The notes: generated from the sequence alone by a model not told the origin. A stretch of 64,000 nucleotides of DNA from an uncultured Cohaesibacter sp. (GCF_963662805.1 NZ_OY759860.1:146750-210749); one strand, 5' to 3'. Numbered from the stretch's first letter, positions 39,555-48,249 are shown. Made by a program: numbers and translations.

Positions 39555-39927
39555 GGGATGCCTCCATGATATGGGCTTGTTCCATATCGTGATAGATTGC
39601 GATTTTCTTGTCGAGCACAGGAAGGGTGGCCTCAAGACTTTGGATCTGGGCGACCACCTTGGCCTTCTGGTCTTCCAGCATCTGGCGGCGTTCGGGCGCA
39701 GTATGCGGGCCTTCGGCCCGTAGGCGGGCATAGCGGACCATGTCCTTGATGCCCATTCCGGTCGTCTTCAGATGTTTGAGGAAGGTAAGCCAGGTGGTGA
39801 TCTCCAGACCATATTGGCGACGACCGCCCGCATCCCGATGGGCATCGGGCATCAGCCCGATCTTCTCGTAATAACGGATGGTATGGACGGAAAGACCCGT
39901 CTTTTCAGATAGATCGCCAATCTTCAT
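39499..39927 (-). CDS. MerR family transcriptional regulator
   Basis: 142 residues from ATG 39927 (aggag eight bases upstream); the in-frame upstream codons overlap the promoter and are rejected. The N-terminal winged helix is MKIGDLSEKTGLSVHTIRYY, followed by EKIGLMPDAHRDAGGRRQY and a long C-terminal coiled coil. No cysteine cluster for metal binding is seen, so it resembles the NmlR/AdhR or aldehyde-responsive branch more than metal sensors. It probably twists the 19-bp-spaced promoter just upstream to activate its own two-gene operon. Confidence 0.9.
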   Translation of the reverse strand: MKIGDLSEKTGLSVHTIRYYEKIGLMPDAHRDAGGRRQYGLEITTWLTFLKHLKTTGMGIKDMVRYARLRAEGPHTAPERRQMLEDQKAKVVAQIQSLEATLPVLDKKIAIYHDMEQAHIMEASHDRSTRTIPRVRSSNQRA

Positions 39928-39955
39928 TGGACCTGCTCCTGTGATGACTTGAGGG

Positions 39956-39986
39956 AGGCTAGATGCTTGAGTGCACTCTAGGTCAA
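39956..39986 (-). promoter_or_regulatory. MerR-type promoter with 19-bp spacer and operator dyad
   Basis: On the minus strand TTGACC (39986–39981) and TAGCCT (39961–39956) are separated by 19 bases. A near-perfect dyad, cttgagtg/cactctag (39966–39981, one mismatch), fills the spacer. A long spacer with a centred dyad is the hallmark of promoters activated by MerR proteins. It lies about 30 bases upstream of the merR-like start codon. Confidence 0.75.
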
Positions 39987-40145
39987 GCACGAAAATGAGA
40001 ACAGTCCATTTTTGAAAACACTCAGCGCACTGCCGGTGCAGAAGTCCTTGTCGGAGGTCCTTGATCGTGTTTGAGGTCTCGCCAGTGTTGAGGTTGGGTC
40101 AAGATCAAGTTTCTAACGCACTCTTGCACCCTCTTGGAGACATCC

Positions 40146-41174
40146 ATGCGTACAGCTCTCTTCTTTGTCCTGATCCTGATCTGGGCGTCCTTTCCTGCTT
40201 TGGCTGACGGTCCTGCCGGTTTTCGCAAGCTGACAGTTGCAAACACGACCGTTAGGGTCTGGTATCCAGCGGCACAAAGCGTTGTCAACGGATCGGCCGG
40301 TCCGATCACAATGGTGGCCGAGAACAAGGTCTTTGTCGGGGTGCCCGTTATCGAGGATGCTCCTCTTGAAGAAAAGCCACACCCTTTGGCGATCCTCTCC
40401 CACGGTTACAGTGGCTTGTGGCGCAATCAGGCATGGCTCGCGGAACGCATGGCGAGGGAGGGGTTCATCGTTGCCTCCTTCAATCATGCCGGTACGAGTT
40501 TCAACGACATGAAGGATGACTGGGCCAAAAACCTGACCGAGCGCCCGCATCAGGTCTCAACGGTCCTCACCGCGCTGCTGAAGGGCGATGTTTTGGGTTC
40601 ACAAATCGATCGGCAGCAGATCAGCGTGGTCGGCCATTCTCTGGGCGGGTCAACGGCGCTGATGCTGGCCGGGGGAGAGTTCGATCCGGCCCGACTGCTG
40701 GATGCCTGTGGCGAAGATGAGACCAAACTCGTCTGCACAACATATCGCAAGGGCGGACTTGACCGCTTGATGGCCCCGGCATCGGCGGTAGACGACCGGA
40801 TTGCCTCCGTTGTCCTGCTGGAGCTGGAAGGCATACGGGGCTTCACACCGGAAAGCTTGAGGGCTCTGGATCGCCCTGTTCTGGCGCTGGTGGCCGGGAT
40901 GGAAGATCCCGCTCTGCCCATTGATTGGGAAGGCCGCCAACAGGCTGCCCTTTTGCCCGCTTCGATCAGCCGTTATGCCGAAGTGATCGGCGCAACGCAT
41001 TTTTCCTTCATGAGCCAGTGCAAGCCGGGAGCGGAAGAGCTGTTGGCGGATGAAGCCTTCGTCTGTTCGGGAGAAACGCTCTCGCGAGAGCAGTTGCACG
41101 AAACTGTCGCCGGGATGGTGATCAGCTTCCTGCGGTCCGGTAGGACGTTGGTGTCTGCCCTGCAAACGCCTTGA
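40146..41174 (+). CDS. Secreted alpha/beta hydrolase
   Basis: 342 residues from ATG 40146 (ggag about six bases upstream). A Sec signal (MRTALFFVLILIWASFPALA) precedes an alpha/beta-hydrolase domain with oxyanion segment ILSHGYSGLWRN and nucleophile elbow VVGHSLGGSTAL (Ser about residue 165). A later acidic residue is near LVAGMEDPALP, and a His lies in IGATHFSFM. It resembles dienelactone hydrolase/PAF-acetylhydrolase-like lipases; the ester substrate is unknown. Its last 53 bases overlap the 3' end of the convergent AraC-type gene. It is divergent from the MerR operon. Confidence 0.85.
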   Translation: MRTALFFVLILIWASFPALADGPAGFRKLTVANTTVRVWYPAAQSVVNGSAGPITMVAENKVFVGVPVIEDAPLEEKPHPLAILSHGYSGLWRNQAWLAERMAREGFIVASFNHAGTSFNDMKDDWAKNLTERPHQVSTVLTALLKGDVLGSQIDRQQISVVGHSLGGSTALMLAGGEFDPARLLDACGEDETKLVCTTYRKGGLDRLMAPASAVDDRIASVVLLELEGIRGFTPESLRALDRPVLALVAGMEDPALPIDWEGRQQAALLPASISRYAEVIGATHFSFMSQCKPGAEELLADEAFVCSGETLSREQLHETVAGMVISFLRSGRTLVSALQTP

Positions 41175-42141
41175 AGACGCGGTTGAAGTTGGATTTTGTC
41201 TGAAATCCGGCTTCAAACATGATCTGGGTAACCGGTGCATCCGTGTCTCTGAGCAAGCGCATCGCTTCCTCTACCCGATAGCGATTGACCAAGTCAGTGA
41301 TCGTGCAGCCATAGTACTGATTGACGGTCCGGGAGACGGCCCGGGCCGGTATTCTCGCACGGCGTGCAAGGCGAGCCAACGTCAGATCAGGGTCCTTGTA
41401 AAGGCCATCTTGCAGCAGCGCTTCAATGGCTCCCAGAACTTCCGAGGCATTTGCTTCGTCTGCGACGTCTTCATCATCAGCTTCGCCGATCATAGCACGC
41501 GAAGCAGTCTCATCAACTGTGGTGCTGTTTGAGAGTGGCCGTTCGAGACCGGTTCTTGCCAGAAGACTGCTCGCGATCACCACAAGTACAATGCTGATCG
41601 TTCCGGCAATGACAGGGGGGGCAATTGCCTGCTCTCCGGTGCTCAAGGCGATGGAGACCAAAATGTCGGACACCCCGCTGAGCGCCAGCGCGATCGAAAC
41701 ACCTGTCCGCGTTTGGGCGATGGTCTTCTCACTTCCCAGCCGGGTGTTAGCCAGAATGCCATCCGATGGCTTCGAGGAGTAGATGAGCCAACCATAGAGC
41801 AGAAATTCGGCAGACAGAATGAAATCAATGCCAACCGGCGCCAACCAGATGGCGGCGATCACGAACACTGGCCACAAACCATGCAGGACAGACAGCCTTT
41901 TGTCGTCGAGCGAACGGAAAGCGGCAAAGGCAACAATGGGAAGAAAGGCAGCGAGGATGGGCTGGATCACCCGTACCCACTCGAGCCCTGTTTCCCAGCG
42001 AAGGCCGACGATGGTCGTCTGGAGCGCCGATCCAGCCAGAAACAGGATGAACCAGATTTCCCTGCAGCCCCGTTTGACCAGCAGAAAGAGGATCAGCAAC
42101 AAAACCGCAGTGGCGATGAAGGGAAGCGGGATAGCGGGCAT
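41122..42141 (-). CDS. AraC family regulator with N-terminal membrane domain
   Basis: 339 residues from ATG 42141 (a TTG at 42159 is less likely). Residues 1–190 hold about seven hydrophobic segments, giving a polytopic membrane sensor, followed by an acidic linker and a C-terminal AraC/XylS domain (about 235–339). The latter has LTLARLARRARIPARAVSR and the second helix-turn-helix VTQIMFEAGFQTKSNFNRVF. This layout matches membrane AraC regulators found in alphaproteobacteria, some involved in outer-surface or hydrolase control. The 3' end overlaps the convergent hydrolase gene by 53 bases. Confidence 0.85.
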   Translation of the reverse strand: MPAIPLPFIATAVLLLILFLLVKRGCREIWFILFLAGSALQTTIVGLRWETGLEWVRVIQPILAAFLPIVAFAAFRSLDDKRLSVLHGLWPVFVIAAIWLAPVGIDFILSAEFLLYGWLIYSSKPSDGILANTRLGSEKTIAQTRTGVSIALALSGVSDILVSIALSTGEQAIAPPVIAGTISIVLVVIASSLLARTGLERPLSNSTTVDETASRAMIGEADDEDVADEANASEVLGAIEALLQDGLYKDPDLTLARLARRARIPARAVSRTVNQYYGCTITDLVNRYRVEEAMRLLRDTDAPVTQIMFEAGFQTKSNFNRVFKAFAGQTPTSYRTAGS

Positions 42142-42159
42142 GAGGGATCTCAAAAACAA

Positions 42160-42182
42160 TCCCGCCCCTAACAGGAGGGGCG
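42160..42182 (-). terminator. Intrinsic terminator of dapD
   Basis: On the minus strand a 7-bp stem cgcccct/aggggcg (42163–42169 and 42176–42182) with a 6-base loop, then GGATTGTTTTT. It lies 31 bases past the dapD stop and just before the membrane AraC gene. Confidence 0.75.
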
Positions 42183-42213
42183 AGATCTGAATTTGCTAAG
42201 GTCCGGCGCAGGA

Positions 42214-43068
42214 TCAGTCGCGCAGCAGCTCGTTGATCGAGGTTTTCGAACGGGTCCGCTCGTCAACGCGCTTGACGATGACGGCGCAATAAAGGTTCGG
42301 GCCGGGCGTACCGTCAGGCAGCGGCTTGCCGGGCATGGTGCCCGAGACAACCACGGAGTAGGGCGGTACTTCGCCCATGAAGATCTCGCCCGTGCTGCGG
42401 TCGATGATCTTGGTCGACGCGCCCAGATAGACACCCATGGACAGCACCGAGCCTTCACGCACGATCACGCCTTCGGCGACCTCGGCACGGGCCCCGATGA
42501 AGCAATTGTCCTCGATGATCACGGGACCAGCCTGCAACGGCTCGAGAACGCCGCCGATACCGGCGCCACCGGACAGATGCACATTCTTGCCGATCTGGGC
42601 GCAGGAACCGACGGTTGCCCAGGTGTCGACCATGGTGCCCTCATCCACATGGGCGCCGAGGTTCACGAAGGACGGCATCAGCACCACGCCCTTGCCGATG
42701 AAGGCAGAACGGCGAACGATGCAGTTGGGAACCGCACGGAATCCGGCCTGTTCGAACTGGGTCGCACCCCAGCCGTCAAACTTGGACGGAACCTTGTCCC
42801 ACCAGGTTGCCTCGCCCGGACCACCCTTGATGACTTCCATGGCATTCAGACGGAAGGAAAGAAGCACGGCCTTCTTGAGCCATTGATTGACAACCCATTC
42901 TCCGTCGGCAGACTTCTCGGCTACGCGGGCTTCGCCATGGTCGAGGAGCGTCAGGGCAGCTTCGACCGCGTCGCGGATTTCGCCGGTCGTGCTGATGGTA
43001 ACGGTATCGCGTGCGTCAAAGGCTGCTTCAATGATGCTCTTGAGCGCAGGCAGATCGTTCTGGGTCAT
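42214..43068 (-). CDS. dapD: 2,3,4,5-tetrahydropyridine-2,6-dicarboxylate N-succinyltransferase
   Basis: 284 residues from ATG 43068; a TTG at 43083 is rejected on length. The C-terminal half is a left-handed beta-helix of hexapeptide repeats, with FVNLGAHVDEGTMVDTWATV and GPVIIEDNCFIGARAEVAEG as diagnostic segments. It transfers succinyl from succinyl-CoA in the lysine/diaminopimelate pathway, two steps ahead of DapE, whose gene lies 4 kb to the left. It ends at a clear terminator. Confidence 0.96.
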   Translation of the reverse strand: MTQNDLPALKSIIEAAFDARDTVTISTTGEIRDAVEAALTLLDHGEARVAEKSADGEWVVNQWLKKAVLLSFRLNAMEVIKGGPGEATWWDKVPSKFDGWGATQFEQAGFRAVPNCIVRRSAFIGKGVVLMPSFVNLGAHVDEGTMVDTWATVGSCAQIGKNVHLSGGAGIGGVLEPLQAGPVIIEDNCFIGARAEVAEGVIVREGSVLSMGVYLGASTKIIDRSTGEIFMGEVPPYSVVVSGTMPGKPLPDGTPGPNLYCAVIVKRVDERTRSKTSINELLRD

Positions 43069-43342
43069 GTCTCTCGCTTTCAACTAGTGCGTTTTTGAAC
43101 CTGATCCGGTCAGCCGGATTGGCAGAAAACACCATATTTCGATCTATTGTACAACTCCTCGAGGCGGAGGCATCGGAAATTGCACGGGTCTGGATAAAAG
43201 AATGCAGGTGTCCGGCGGCAGGGACCACCGAAACTGTGGCGCAAACCATAAGCAACCCGCCAGTGAAGTCAATCATTGAAAGAAGAAAAGTGGGCCAGCA
43301 TGTCGACGGTCACTGCCATGGCGTCCATCCGCGATCCGCAAT
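43069..43342. other. Non-coding region upstream of dapD
   Basis: Together with the adjacent terminator this forms a 331-base gap between dapD and the chemotaxis gene. It should contain the dapD promoter. I see no convincing ORF or RNA gene. Confidence 0.35.
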
Positions 43343-43368
43343 AAAAAAGGGCGGCTGATTAGCCGCCC
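43343..43368 (-). terminator. Intrinsic terminator of the chemotaxis receptor gene
   Basis: On the minus strand a perfect 8-bp stem gggcggct/agccgccc (43349–43356 and 43361–43368) with a 4-base loop is followed by six T residues. It is strong and well placed, about 32 bases past the receptor stop codon. Confidence 0.92.
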
Positions 43369-43399
43369 CGAAAGAAAGGACTTTACAAGCCCCTATGGT

Positions 43400-44809
43400 C
43401 TAGCTTGCCAGCCTCTCCGGCTGTTGATGCCGAGCCTGCCGGTTCTTCCCTTCGTCTCTGCGTTCCGGGCCGCTGTAGGACGGATCGTCGACTTCGCGTC
43501 GATCCAGCGGGCCGCGCCTGAGACTGAGGATGAAGTCCGTGACTTCCTGTTGCAGGGTTGCTGCATCGCGGGTCATGCGCTCGGCCGATGACATCACGAA
43601 ATTGGCAGCCTCACCGGTTTCCTTCGCGTTCGAGGACACATTGTCAATATTCTCGGCCACCTGAGCGGTCCCGGCATGGGCTTCCTCGATGTTGCGGGCG
43701 ATTTCCGTGGTGGCGGCATTCTGCTGTTCGGCGGCGGCTGCAACGGCAGAGGTGATTTCCTCGATCTGGCTGATCGTGCCCGAGACATTGCTGAAGGCAG
43801 AAACGGCCTGCGAGGTTGCCGACTGAATCTGATGGATCTGCGCTGTGATCTCGCCAATCGCCTTACCGGTTTGTCCGGCCAGCTCTTTCACTTCCCCGGC
43901 AACGACGGCAAAACCCTTCCCGGCTTCCCCGGCGCGCGCCGCTTCGATGGTTGCGTTGAGCGCCAGAAGGTTCGTCTGTTCCGCAATGGCCGAAATCAGT
44001 TCGACCACGCGGCCGATGGTTTCTGCCGCGTGGGAGAGGCCATTGATCTTGTCTTCGCCCGCCCGGACCTCCGAGACCGCTTCCGCCGCTACCTTGGCAG
44101 AGCGTTCAATCTGGGTGCCAATCTCGGCCGAACTTGCGCTCAGCTCCTCAACGGCCGCAGACACGGTTTGCACGTTGATTGAGGTTTCATGGCTTGCAGA
44201 TGCAACAAGGCTGGCGCGTTCGTTGGTGTTGCTGGCGCTCCGGGTCATGTTGGAGGCAGTGTCGTTCATCTGGGTGCCAGCTTCGGACAGATAGCTGGCA
44301 ATCTGATTGGTGGCCTTTTCGAAATGCTCGGTCTTTTCGGCAAAATCCTGAATGCGTGACTGGACGCGAACAATCGCTTGGTTGATCTGTTCCGAATAGG
44401 CCAGGAAGGCGCCCGGCATCCCGAGCAGCTGAATGCGCCGGTAATATTTGTTGCGCGACATTGCGTTCGTTGACGCGACAGCTTCTCGCATGAAGGTGTC
44501 GAACCGGTCGGCCTGATAGTTGACAGCAACCATCAGATCACCGAGCACGCCGCTATCGCGGCTTTCGTCGGTGCGGCTTTCAAGCTCCCCCTTGCCCAGA
44601 GCCGTCGCCACCTCAGCAATATGACGAATGGAGCTCTCCGCCTTGAAGCTGAAGACAAGCTGAGCCGCCATCAAAAGAGCGGACAGGCCAAACAGGATCG
44701 TGGCGAGCAGGGACGATCCTGCCATGAATGACACAAGTCCGGCGACAAGCGTCACCAAAGCGCCGATGGCAAGATATCGGGCCTTAGAAAGAGAGGACGA
44801 ACTGATCAT
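43400..44809 (-). CDS. Methyl-accepting chemotaxis protein
   Basis: 469 residues. Two N-terminal membrane helices close together (about 12–30 and 33–52) leave almost no periplasmic domain, followed by a HAMP-like and signalling region. The kinase-control tip is intact: EQTNLLALNATIEAARAGE and GKGFAVVAGEVKELA. Short polar C-terminal tail without an obvious NWETF pentapeptide. Its start overlaps by 26 bases the end of an Aer-type PAS gene. Together the two have the parts of an energy-taxis receptor (PAS sensor plus membrane-anchored MCP). It signals to CheA/CheW. Confidence 0.93.
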   Translation of the reverse strand: MISSSSLSKARYLAIGALVTLVAGLVSFMAGSSLLATILFGLSALLMAAQLVFSFKAESSIRHIAEVATALGKGELESRTDESRDSGVLGDLMVAVNYQADRFDTFMREAVASTNAMSRNKYYRRIQLLGMPGAFLAYSEQINQAIVRVQSRIQDFAEKTEHFEKATNQIASYLSEAGTQMNDTASNMTRSASNTNERASLVASASHETSINVQTVSAAVEELSASSAEIGTQIERSAKVAAEAVSEVRAGEDKINGLSHAAETIGRVVELISAIAEQTNLLALNATIEAARAGEAGKGFAVVAGEVKELAGQTGKAIGEITAQIHQIQSATSQAVSAFSNVSGTISQIEEITSAVAAAAEQQNAATTEIARNIEEAHAGTAQVAENIDNVSSNAKETGEAANFVMSSAERMTRDAATLQQEVTDFILSLRRGPLDRREVDDPSYSGPERRDEGKNRQARHQQPERLAS

Positions 44810-45308
44810 ATGTCACGGCTTTCTCTTTGAGCAGATCATTGAGCTGTGCATAGCCAGCTTCCAGACCCTGCTTGCGATTGGTGTGTTGATTTTCGGTGCT
44901 GCACAGCTGGCGATAGAGTGGATCAATGATCGTTTCGATGGCCGTGAAATTGGGAGAGCGCCGGGAGGAATGGTAGCCGATCACCTCGCCCTGACCATTG
45001 TAGGTCGGCGTGACATGGGCAAAGACCCAATAGTGATCACCGTTGGAGCAGAGATTCTTGACATAGGCAAAGACCTCGCGCTTGGCTTCGATCGCGCCCC
45101 AAAGGATCTTGAACACGGTCCGGGGCATTTCCGGATGGCGCACAAGACTATGCGGCTGGCTGATCAATTCCTTGTTGGAATAACCGGCGATGTCTCTGAA
45201 TTGCTTGTTGCAGTAGGTGATGCGCCCGCGCGTGTCGGTCTTGCTGACCAGAATTTCACTATCCTGAAAACGCCGTTCACGCCCGGTGGGCGTTATTGTC
45301 TCTGCCAT
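44784..45308 (-). CDS. Aer-like PAS domain protein, energy taxis sensor
   Basis: 174 residues from ATG 45308 (another ATG four codons upstream). The PAS domain (about 20–125) follows the Aer pattern: GRITYCNKQFRDIAGYSNKE, then LVRHPEMPRTVFKILW and GDHYWVFAHVTPTY, consistent with FAD binding as in Aer. The C-terminal 50 residues are helical, without a membrane segment. The gene overlaps the start of the downstream MCP by 26 bases, so the products are made together and presumably interact. The two-gene layout of an Aer-like receptor is unusual compared with the fused E. coli protein. Confidence 0.85.
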   Translation of the reverse strand: MAETITPTGRERRFQDSEILVSKTDTRGRITYCNKQFRDIAGYSNKELISQPHSLVRHPEMPRTVFKILWGAIEAKREVFAYVKNLCSNGDHYWVFAHVTPTYNGQGEVIGYHSSRRSPNFTAIETIIDPLYRQLCSTENQHTNRKQGLEAGYAQLNDLLKEKAVTYDQFVLSF

Positions 45309-45881
45309 GAGGTACCCCATACAAAAGCTGAGAGGTGATTGGTCAAAGTTTTACTGGAAATGTTAAAAAAACTGTTTCAACTCGCCGTTTTCATTGGCGT
45401 TTTTTTGAATTGTATCGATTTAGATTATTTTATTTATTACGGAATTTTGAAAGTAGGAAGATAAATTAAGGGTTTGCACTTTTTCAGAGGTTAGTCTTTT
45501 ACTTTTGTAACAGTTGGAATATTTACTTATCATCGTAATGAGCTTCAGACCAATATTCAATCTTGGGGCTGTTAAGATGTGCTTCACCCATTTGAGTCAG
45601 ACTTTGCCCTGATTGGTACATTCCGATCAAGAAAGTCAGAAAAAGAGCAGAAATATCGCATCGAAGGGTGAGCTTCTACGGGGCTGCTTTGCACGATACT
45701 GACTTCGTGAAGGCTTCCGGACAAAACTTCGTGAGTGATAACTAGAATGTGACCAGACAAATGTACCGATGTCGCCAATTAGTATTGCCCGATTATTCGG
45801 AATAGATATAGTGATGCAGTATTCTTTAGGTTTTGCTACAAGCATATTGCACGTCTGATTGTGAAGTGTGAGGGGACTGAA
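45309..45881. other. A+T-rich intergenic region between the Aer-like operon and the L,D-transpeptidase
   Basis: The longest gap in the window (573 bases), with clearly lower G+C than the surroundings, especially 45340–45560. It should carry the promoter of the leftward aer-mcp pair and that of the rightward transpeptidase. No ORF with protein-like composition, and no recognised RNA family, was found. Confidence 0.4.
45785..45812 (+). promoter_or_regulatory. Candidate promoter of the L,D-transpeptidase gene
   Basis: TTGCCC (45785–45790) and TATAGT (45807–45812) with a 16-base spacer, about 70 bases upstream of the start codon. This is a sigma-70-like match by eye only. Confidence 0.35.
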
Positions 45882-47354
45882 ATGAACAAAGCGGGTTTCG
45901 TATGTCTGATGGGTGGTCTGTTCATGTCGGCCACGGGGCTGACGCACGCCAATGAGCAGATGTTGGGGTCATTGCCGGTCTCTCCGACCAATACGTTGGC
46001 CATTGCGCCCGAATATGAACCACCGATCCAGATCATTGTCTCGCGCAAGGACCAGCACGTTCGGGTCTTCAAGGGCACCGAGGTCATCGCGACGTCACGC
46101 GTCTCCACTGGCAAGCGTGGTCACACGACCCCGACGGGCATCTTCTCCATTTTGGAAAAACGTCGCCAGCATTTCTCCAACCTCTACAACAGTGCGCCGA
46201 TGCCCTACATGCAACGGCTGACCTGGTCGGGGGTTGCCCTGCACCAGTCCAATTCCGTTCCCGGCTATCCGGCCTCTCATGGCTGTGTGCGTCTGCCGGG
46301 TGGATTTGCAAAACAGCTCTTCTCGATCACCGAGCGCGGTGCCCATGTGATCATCGCTAACCGCAATGCGACCCCCGAGCCGATTGAGCATGCCAATCTC
46401 TTCCAGCCGCAGGAAAGCGACGAACTGGCCGACAAGATCTCGGCCGTTGCGCCTGTGGTGGCCCCTTCGAAGGCGCTTGGCAAGATCACCCTTCTTACCG
46501 ATCATCCGGTTCAGGATACCTCAGCCCAACAGGTCGCGCGCTATCTGAACCAGCTGGAAGAGGTGAAGAAAAGCGACAAGCCCTTGCGCATCTTCATCAC
46601 CCGACAGGCGCGGGGCAATCTGGTCAAGGAAGCCCAGACCCTGCTCAACCAGCTCGGGTATGATGCCGGTGAGCCCGATGGACTAGCCGGTAGCCAGACG
46701 CTGGCCGCCGTGCGCAGCTTTGTCGAAGCGCAGAATGGCAGCATGGACCAGCGCTTCTATGGCTCCAAGCCACAGATCAATCAGGCGCTCTTGCAGAATC
46801 TTTACAATGCTGCCGGCAAGGGCGAAATCCCGACGGGCCACCTTTTTGTCCGGCACAATATGAAGCCCCTGTTTGACGCCCCGATCCAGATCCGCGACAC
46901 CTCCAAACCTCTCGGCGCTCACCTGTTCACCGCGAGCGCAGTCAGCCCCAGCAAGCTCAATTGGCTGTCCGTGAACCTTGACGACAAGCTGACGCCTGCC
47001 CAGCAGGAGCAGCTCGGCGTTCAGCAGGATCTCGAGGTCGAAGGCGCCGTTGATTCCACAGCCGTTCTCGACCGTCTGATCATTCCGGACAACATTCGCG
47101 CCCAAATCGACCACCTGATCGGCAATGGCGCATCCATCACCGTCTCCGACCGTGGCTTCAGCCGTGAAACGACCCCGCAAGGGACCGACTTTATCGTGTT
47201 GACCAAGCCCGATGTCAGCTACTCGAAAGTTGCCAAGGCCACCACGAACGTCAAGCGCAAGCCTGCTCAGACGAGAACCGTGATCGCCAAGAAGGCAACC
47301 AAACCGCAACGCAAGACCCTGTTCTCAGTCCTGCGTGCAAAAGTAGGCAACTGA
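45882..47354 (+). CDS. L,D-transpeptidase (YkuD) with peptidoglycan-binding domain
   Basis: 490 residues from ATG 45882 (gagggg six bases upstream). A Sec signal (to about residue 25) is followed by a YkuD domain (about 45–165). Its active site is ALHQSNSVPGYPASHGCVRL, with nucleophile Cys135. A PG_binding_1 repeat follows (VKEAQTLLNQLGYDAGEPDG, about 250–285), then a C-terminal domain of about 170 residues without a name I can give, and a very basic tail. L,D-transpeptidases make 3-3 cross-links or attach proteins to peptidoglycan. The YkuD-first domain order is the reverse of E. coli LdtD but is seen in rhizobial enzymes. Confidence 0.92.
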   Translation: MNKAGFVCLMGGLFMSATGLTHANEQMLGSLPVSPTNTLAIAPEYEPPIQIIVSRKDQHVRVFKGTEVIATSRVSTGKRGHTTPTGIFSILEKRRQHFSNLYNSAPMPYMQRLTWSGVALHQSNSVPGYPASHGCVRLPGGFAKQLFSITERGAHVIIANRNATPEPIEHANLFQPQESDELADKISAVAPVVAPSKALGKITLLTDHPVQDTSAQQVARYLNQLEEVKKSDKPLRIFITRQARGNLVKEAQTLLNQLGYDAGEPDGLAGSQTLAAVRSFVEAQNGSMDQRFYGSKPQINQALLQNLYNAAGKGEIPTGHLFVRHNMKPLFDAPIQIRDTSKPLGAHLFTASAVSPSKLNWLSVNLDDKLTPAQQEQLGVQQDLEVEGAVDSTAVLDRLIIPDNIRAQIDHLIGNGASITVSDRGFSRETTPQGTDFIVLTKPDVSYSKVAKATTNVKRKPAQTRTVIAKKATKPQRKTLFSVLRAKVGN

Positions 47355-47382
47355 TAGAGCAAACTGTCCGGCAGAATTGAGA

Positions 47383-47415
47383 AACCCCGGTTGCCAAGAG
47401 GCCGCCGGGGTTTTT
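47383..47415 (+). terminator. Intrinsic terminator of the L,D-transpeptidase gene
   Basis: An 8-bp stem aaccccgg (47383–47390) and ccggggtt (47405–47412) with a 14-base loop, then TTT to 47415. It lies between the convergent transpeptidase and phoB genes. Confidence 0.85.
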
Positions 47416-47470
47416 CTGTCATCAGTTCTTTGTGGGTTGGGCGAATGGATGTACGCCCGACGTCAATCGC

Positions 47471-48175
47471 TTATTCCACCGCAAACTGGTCGTCGAAACT
47501 GTAGCCGGAGCCGCGCACGGTACGGATCGGATCCTTGGCACGGCCACGGTTGATGGTCTTGCGCAGACGGCCAACGTGCACATCCACCGTGCGTTCATCG
47601 ACATAGACATCATGCCCCCAGACGCCATCGAGCAACTGCTCGCGTGAATAGACACGCCCCGGGTTCTGCATCAGGAATTCAAGTAGACGATATTCGGTCG
47701 GTCCCAGATTGACCTCACGATTGGCCCGTTTGACACGGTGTGTCTCGCGATTGAGCTCGAGATCTCCTGCCTTCAGGATCGTAGCCACGAGGTCCGGGCT
47801 CGCACGGCGCAAAATGGCACGGACGCGGGCCATCAGTTCGGGAACGGAGAAGGGTTTGACCACATAATCATCAGCACCGGTCGAAAGACCGCGAATGCGC
47901 TCGGATTCTTCACCGCGCGCCGTCAGCATGATGATCGGCAGCTTCAGGGTCTTCGGCTTGGCGCGCAGGCGTCTGCACAGCTCGATGCCGGATAGGCCCG
48001 GCAGCATCCAGTCCAGCAGCAACAGATCGGGCAAGGTCTCCTGAAGTCGGCTTTCCGCTTCATCTCCCCTCGCAATAACTTCAACCTGATAGCCTTCTGC
48101 TTCAAGGTTATAACGAAGAAGAAGGCTGAGGGCTTCTTCGTCCTCCACGATCATGACATTTGGGCTCATGGCCAT
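47471..48175 (-). CDS. phoB: Phosphate regulon response regulator PhoB
   Basis: 234 residues. The receiver domain has the acidic pair in VEDEE, the phospho-acceptor Asp55 in LLLLDWMLPG and the Lys of VVKPFSV. The C-terminal winged helix (about 135–230) ends RTVRGSGYSFD, typical of OmpR/PhoB. PhoB phosphorylated by PhoR activates Pho-box promoters such as that before pstS. It is the last gene of the leftward trkH–phoR–pstSCAB–phoU–phoB array, 158 bases after phoU. Confidence 0.95.
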   Translation of the reverse strand: MAMSPNVMIVEDEEALSLLLRYNLEAEGYQVEVIARGDEAESRLQETLPDLLLLDWMLPGLSGIELCRRLRAKPKTLKLPIIMLTARGEESERIRGLSTGADDYVVKPFSVPELMARVRAILRRASPDLVATILKAGDLELNRETHRVKRANREVNLGPTEYRLLEFLMQNPGRVYSREQLLDGVWGHDVYVDERTVDVHVGRLRKTINRGRAKDPIRTVRGSGYSFDDQFAVE

Positions 48176-48249
48176 ACATTCCGCATTCTAGGGATCCGGG
48201 CTGAAGCGAATATGGCATCACAGCCAGCAGGATCAGGTCTTGGACGTAC

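Noticed and set aside
43095..43358. An 87-codon frame upstream of dapD
   Set aside because: It runs into the terminator of the chemotaxis gene, lacks an SD and has no recognisable features.
45584..45947. Small frames in the A+T-rich gap before the L,D-transpeptidase
   Set aside because: No SD, biased composition, no hydrophobic core or motif; treated as non-coding.
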